From the NCBI GenBank assembly GCA_023457475.1, contig JAEWLO010000316.1, forward strand, positions 1-6,799: a stretch of 6,799 nucleotides of DNA, written 5' to 3'. Below are positions 5,190 to 6,799 of this stretch, in pieces. A program made the translations under genes and the position numbers. Source of the DNA: Pseudomonadota bacterium (GTDB taxonomy: Bacteria; Pseudomonadota; Gammaproteobacteria; Xanthomonadales; Xanthomonadaceae). The notes under the pieces are model-generated. The model was not told the origin of the DNA, searched no databases, and saw only the letters and a list, made by a program, of their open reading frames with translations. Within the stretch, counting starts at the first letter, position 1. The number at the start of each line of letters is the position of its first letter.

Positions 5190-6257
5190 ATGAACGCATC
5201 CGTGCCACCGCTCGCGCCGCGCGCCCGCCACCTGCTGCGGACCCTGATCGCGCGCCACATCCAGGACGGTGAGCCGGTGGGCTCGCAGACCCTGGCGCGA
5301 TTGGCCGGGCTGGACGTCAGCCCGGCCACCATCCGCAACATCCTGGGCGACCTGGAAGACCTGGGGCTGCTCAGTTCGGCGCATGCGTCGGCCGGCCGGG
5401 TGCCAACCGCCACCGGTTACCGGGTGTTCGTGGACAGCCTGGTGAAGATGCAGCCGCCGGGCGAAGGTGAGCTGCAGCGGCTGCGCACCGAGCTGGCCAG
5501 CGGCTCGGGTACGCAGGCCCTGCTGGGCAGCGCCTCGGAGCTGCTTTCGGCAATGAGCCACTTCGTTGGCGTGGTCGGTGCCCCGCGGCGGGAGCAGTTC
5601 GCGTTCCGGCACATCGATTTCGTGGCGCTGGACGCACGCCGGGTGCTGGCGATCCTGGTGTTCGCCGACAACGAGGTACAGAACCGGGTGATCGAGCCCC
5701 GGCGCAGTTGGGAGCCGGCCGAGCTGGAGCAGGTGGCCAACTACCTCAACGCGCAGTGCGCAGGCCGCACCCTGGCGGAGATCCGCGCCGGCCTGCTGCG
5801 GGAGCTGCGGCAGGCCCGCTCGGAAATGGAGCAGTTGCTGGCGCACAGCGTGGAGCTGGCCGAACAGGCGCTGGCTCCGCCGGCCGACGACATCGTGCTG
5901 GCCGGGCAGACCCGGCTGATGGGCGTACAGGATCTCTCCGACCTGGAGCGGCTGCGCGAGCTGTTCGACGTGTTCGCCAGCAAGCGCGAGATCCTGCAAC
6001 TGCTGGAAAGGACCAGCCAGGCCCCGGGCGTCCGGATTTTCATCGGGGAGGAAACCGGGGTGGTGCCGCTGGAAGGCGTCTCGTTGGTGACGGCACCCTA
6101 TTCGGCCGGAGGGCAGGTGCTCGGCGTGCTGGGGGTGATCGGCCCGAAACGCATGGCTTACGACCGCGTGATCCCGCTGGTGGAGGCCACCGCCCAGGTG
6201 CTCGGCGCGGCGCTGGACGCCCCGGCCGGCGGCGGATTGTCCCGTGATCGTGGATAA
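5190..6257 (+). CDS. hrcA: Heat-inducible transcription repressor HrcA (355 aa)
   Basis: HrcA represses chaperone genes by binding the CIRCE operator; GroEL activates it, so misfolded protein relieves repression. The N-terminal winged helix-turn-helix is seen in RHLLRTLIARHIQDGEPVGS (13-32) and LDVSPATIRNILGDLEDLGL (41-60), followed by the family hallmark SAHASAGRVPTATGYRVFVD (63-82). The middle GAF-like region includes FRHIDFVALDARRVLAIL (139-156). The C-terminal hallmark is GGQVLGVLGVIGPKRMAYDR (307-326), near the end as usual. I chose the ATG at 5190 because it gives MNASVPPLAPRARHLL, the normal start a few residues before the first helix; the frame extends 41 codons further upstream into the recN leader without homology. 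A weak AGG at 5179-5181 may be the ribosome site. The gene heads the hrcA-grpE(-dnaK-dnaJ) heat-shock operon. Length is normal and nothing is missing. Confidence 0.96.
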   Translation: MNASVPPLAPRARHLLRTLIARHIQDGEPVGSQTLARLAGLDVSPATIRNILGDLEDLGLLSSAHASAGRVPTATGYRVFVDSLVKMQPPGEGELQRLRTELASGSGTQALLGSASELLSAMSHFVGVVGAPRREQFAFRHIDFVALDARRVLAILVFADNEVQNRVIEPRRSWEPAELEQVANYLNAQCAGRTLAEIRAGLLRELRQARSEMEQLLAHSVELAEQALAPPADDIVLAGQTRLMGVQDLSDLERLRELFDVFASKREILQLLERTSQAPGVRIFIGEETGVVPLEGVSLVTAPYSAGGQVLGVLGVIGPKRMAYDRVIPLVEATAQVLGAALDAPAGGGLSRDRG

Positions 6258-6338
6258 AAGCGACATCGGCTCTTGAATCGGTCCGCCGCGCCCACATAGG
6301 GGGTGTGGAGGCGGGGAGTCACCGCCAAGGATCCTACA
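6258..6338 (+). promoter_or_regulatory. grpE leader with sigma-32-like promoter and nested hairpin
   Basis: CTTGAAT (6272-6278) matches the sigma-32 -35 consensus CTTGAAA in six of seven bases. Twelve bases on, CCCACAT (6291-6297) matches CCCATnT at five of six fixed positions. Transcription would begin near 6304. The same stretch holds nested inverted repeats: CCGCC (6283-6287) with GGCGG (6310-6314), and inside it CCACA (6292-6296) with TGTGG (6304-6308). That hairpin would form only in RNA reading through from hrcA. The grpE ribosome site AAGGA (6327-6331) is strong. No CIRCE is seen. Confidence 0.5.
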
Positions 6339-6799
6339 ATGAACCAAGATCAGCCTGATACCACCCCCCCGTCCGCGGCCGACGCCGTCGAGGCACAGCC
6401 GCTGCAGCAGCAGCTGGACACCCTGCAGAACGAATTGGCCCTGCTGCGTTCGGAGTCGCTGCGCGAGCGCGCCGACCTGGAGAACCAGCGCAAGCGCGTG
6501 GCCCGTGACGTGGAGCAGGCCCGCCGCTTCGCCAACGAGAAGCTGCTGGGCGAGCTGCTGCCGGTGTTCGACAGCCTGGACGCGGGCCTGACCGCCGCTG
6601 GCACCGAAGCCAGCCCGCTGCGTGAAGGCCTGGAGCTGACCTACAAGCAGCTGCTGAAGGTCGCCGCCGACAACGGGCTGACCCTGCTGGACCCGACCGG
6701 CCAGCCGTTCAACCCGGAACACCACCAGGCCATCAGCCAGGTCGACGCCCCCGGCGCGGCCCCGGGCAGCGTGGTCCAGGTGTTCCAGAAGGGTTACCT
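6339..6799 (+). CDS. grpE: Nucleotide exchange factor GrpE (3' end outside window)
   Basis: GrpE is the nucleotide exchange factor of the DnaK chaperone: it drives ADP release so DnaK can rebind ATP and free its client, and it acts as a thermosensor. The first 153 residues are present; the frame is still open at the right edge, and the full protein should be about 170 residues. A disordered acidic N-terminus (1-20) is followed by a long coiled-coil dimerisation helix (about 21-68: LQQQLDTLQNELALLRSES, then RERADLENQRKRVARDVEQA). The head domain begins at EKLLGELLPVFDSLDAGL (67-84). The C-terminal beta-domain signature is visible: GLTLLDPTGQPFNPEHHQAI (113-132), and GSVVQVFQKGY (143-153) at the cut. 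The ATG is supported by AAGGA 7 bases upstream. It follows hrcA after 81 bases and should be followed by dnaK. Confidence 0.96.
   Translation, partial: MNQDQPDTTPPSAADAVEAQPLQQQLDTLQNELALLRSESLRERADLENQRKRVARDVEQARRFANEKLLGELLPVFDSLDAGLTAAGTEASPLREGLELTYKQLLKVAADNGLTLLDPTGQPFNPEHHQAISQVDAPGAAPGSVVQVFQKGY

Noticed and set aside
5175..6725. Long minus-strand open frame (about 516 codons) opposite hrcA and grpE
   Set aside because: It crosses two well-supported genes and their gap, and its composition is that of a GC-rich antisense shadow.

Overview
The window is GC-rich chromosomal DNA from a gammaproteobacterium of the Xanthomonadaceae, most likely Stenotrophomonas or a close relative. Three things point there: the gene order smpB / ratA-rnfH / bamE / fur / recN / hrcA-grpE, the divergent bamE(omlA)-fur pair, and a perfect 'GTAG'-headed palindromic repeat of the SMAG/GTAG-REP type described in Stenotrophomonas maltophilia. 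This is core housekeeping DNA. I see no transposase, integrase, phage gene, CRISPR array, tRNA or rRNA.

Layout. 1-148: no supported gene. 149-721 (+): an unrecognised small protein with about four membrane segments. 750-1181 (-): a GNAT-family acetyltransferase, translationally coupled to smpB (1178-1681, -) through an ATGA overlap. The last codons of smpB form a perfect 11-bp hairpin that also takes in the acetyltransferase start codon. 1739-2167 and 2172-2426 (+): ratA and rnfH, a tight pair diverging from smpB. 2453-2848 (-): bamE, the outer-membrane assembly lipoprotein. 2951-3367 (+): fur, the iron regulator, diverging from bamE. 3414-5078 (-): recN, double-strand-break repair. 5190-6257 (+): hrcA, and 6339-6799 (+): grpE, cut by the right edge; dnaK would be expected next.

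Regulation. Two of the three tail-to-tail junctions (rnfH/bamE and fur/recN) hold REP-like hairpins with the same head-8-3-8 architecture, one perfect and one degraded; they probably act as bidirectional 3' ends. Weak to moderate heat-shock sigma-32-like promoters lie upstream of hrcA and, with a better match, directly upstream of grpE. No CIRCE operator is visible at either place, so HrcA probably does not control this operon through a CIRCE inside the window.

The genes cover translation quality control (smpB, ratA), envelope assembly (bamE), iron control (fur), DNA repair (recN) and protein folding under stress (hrcA, grpE). I found no convincing undescribed multi-gene system. The most unusual signals are the smpB 3' hairpin, a Gly-to-Cys change in the SmpB tail, a short open frame overlapping the fur start, and the unknown membrane protein.
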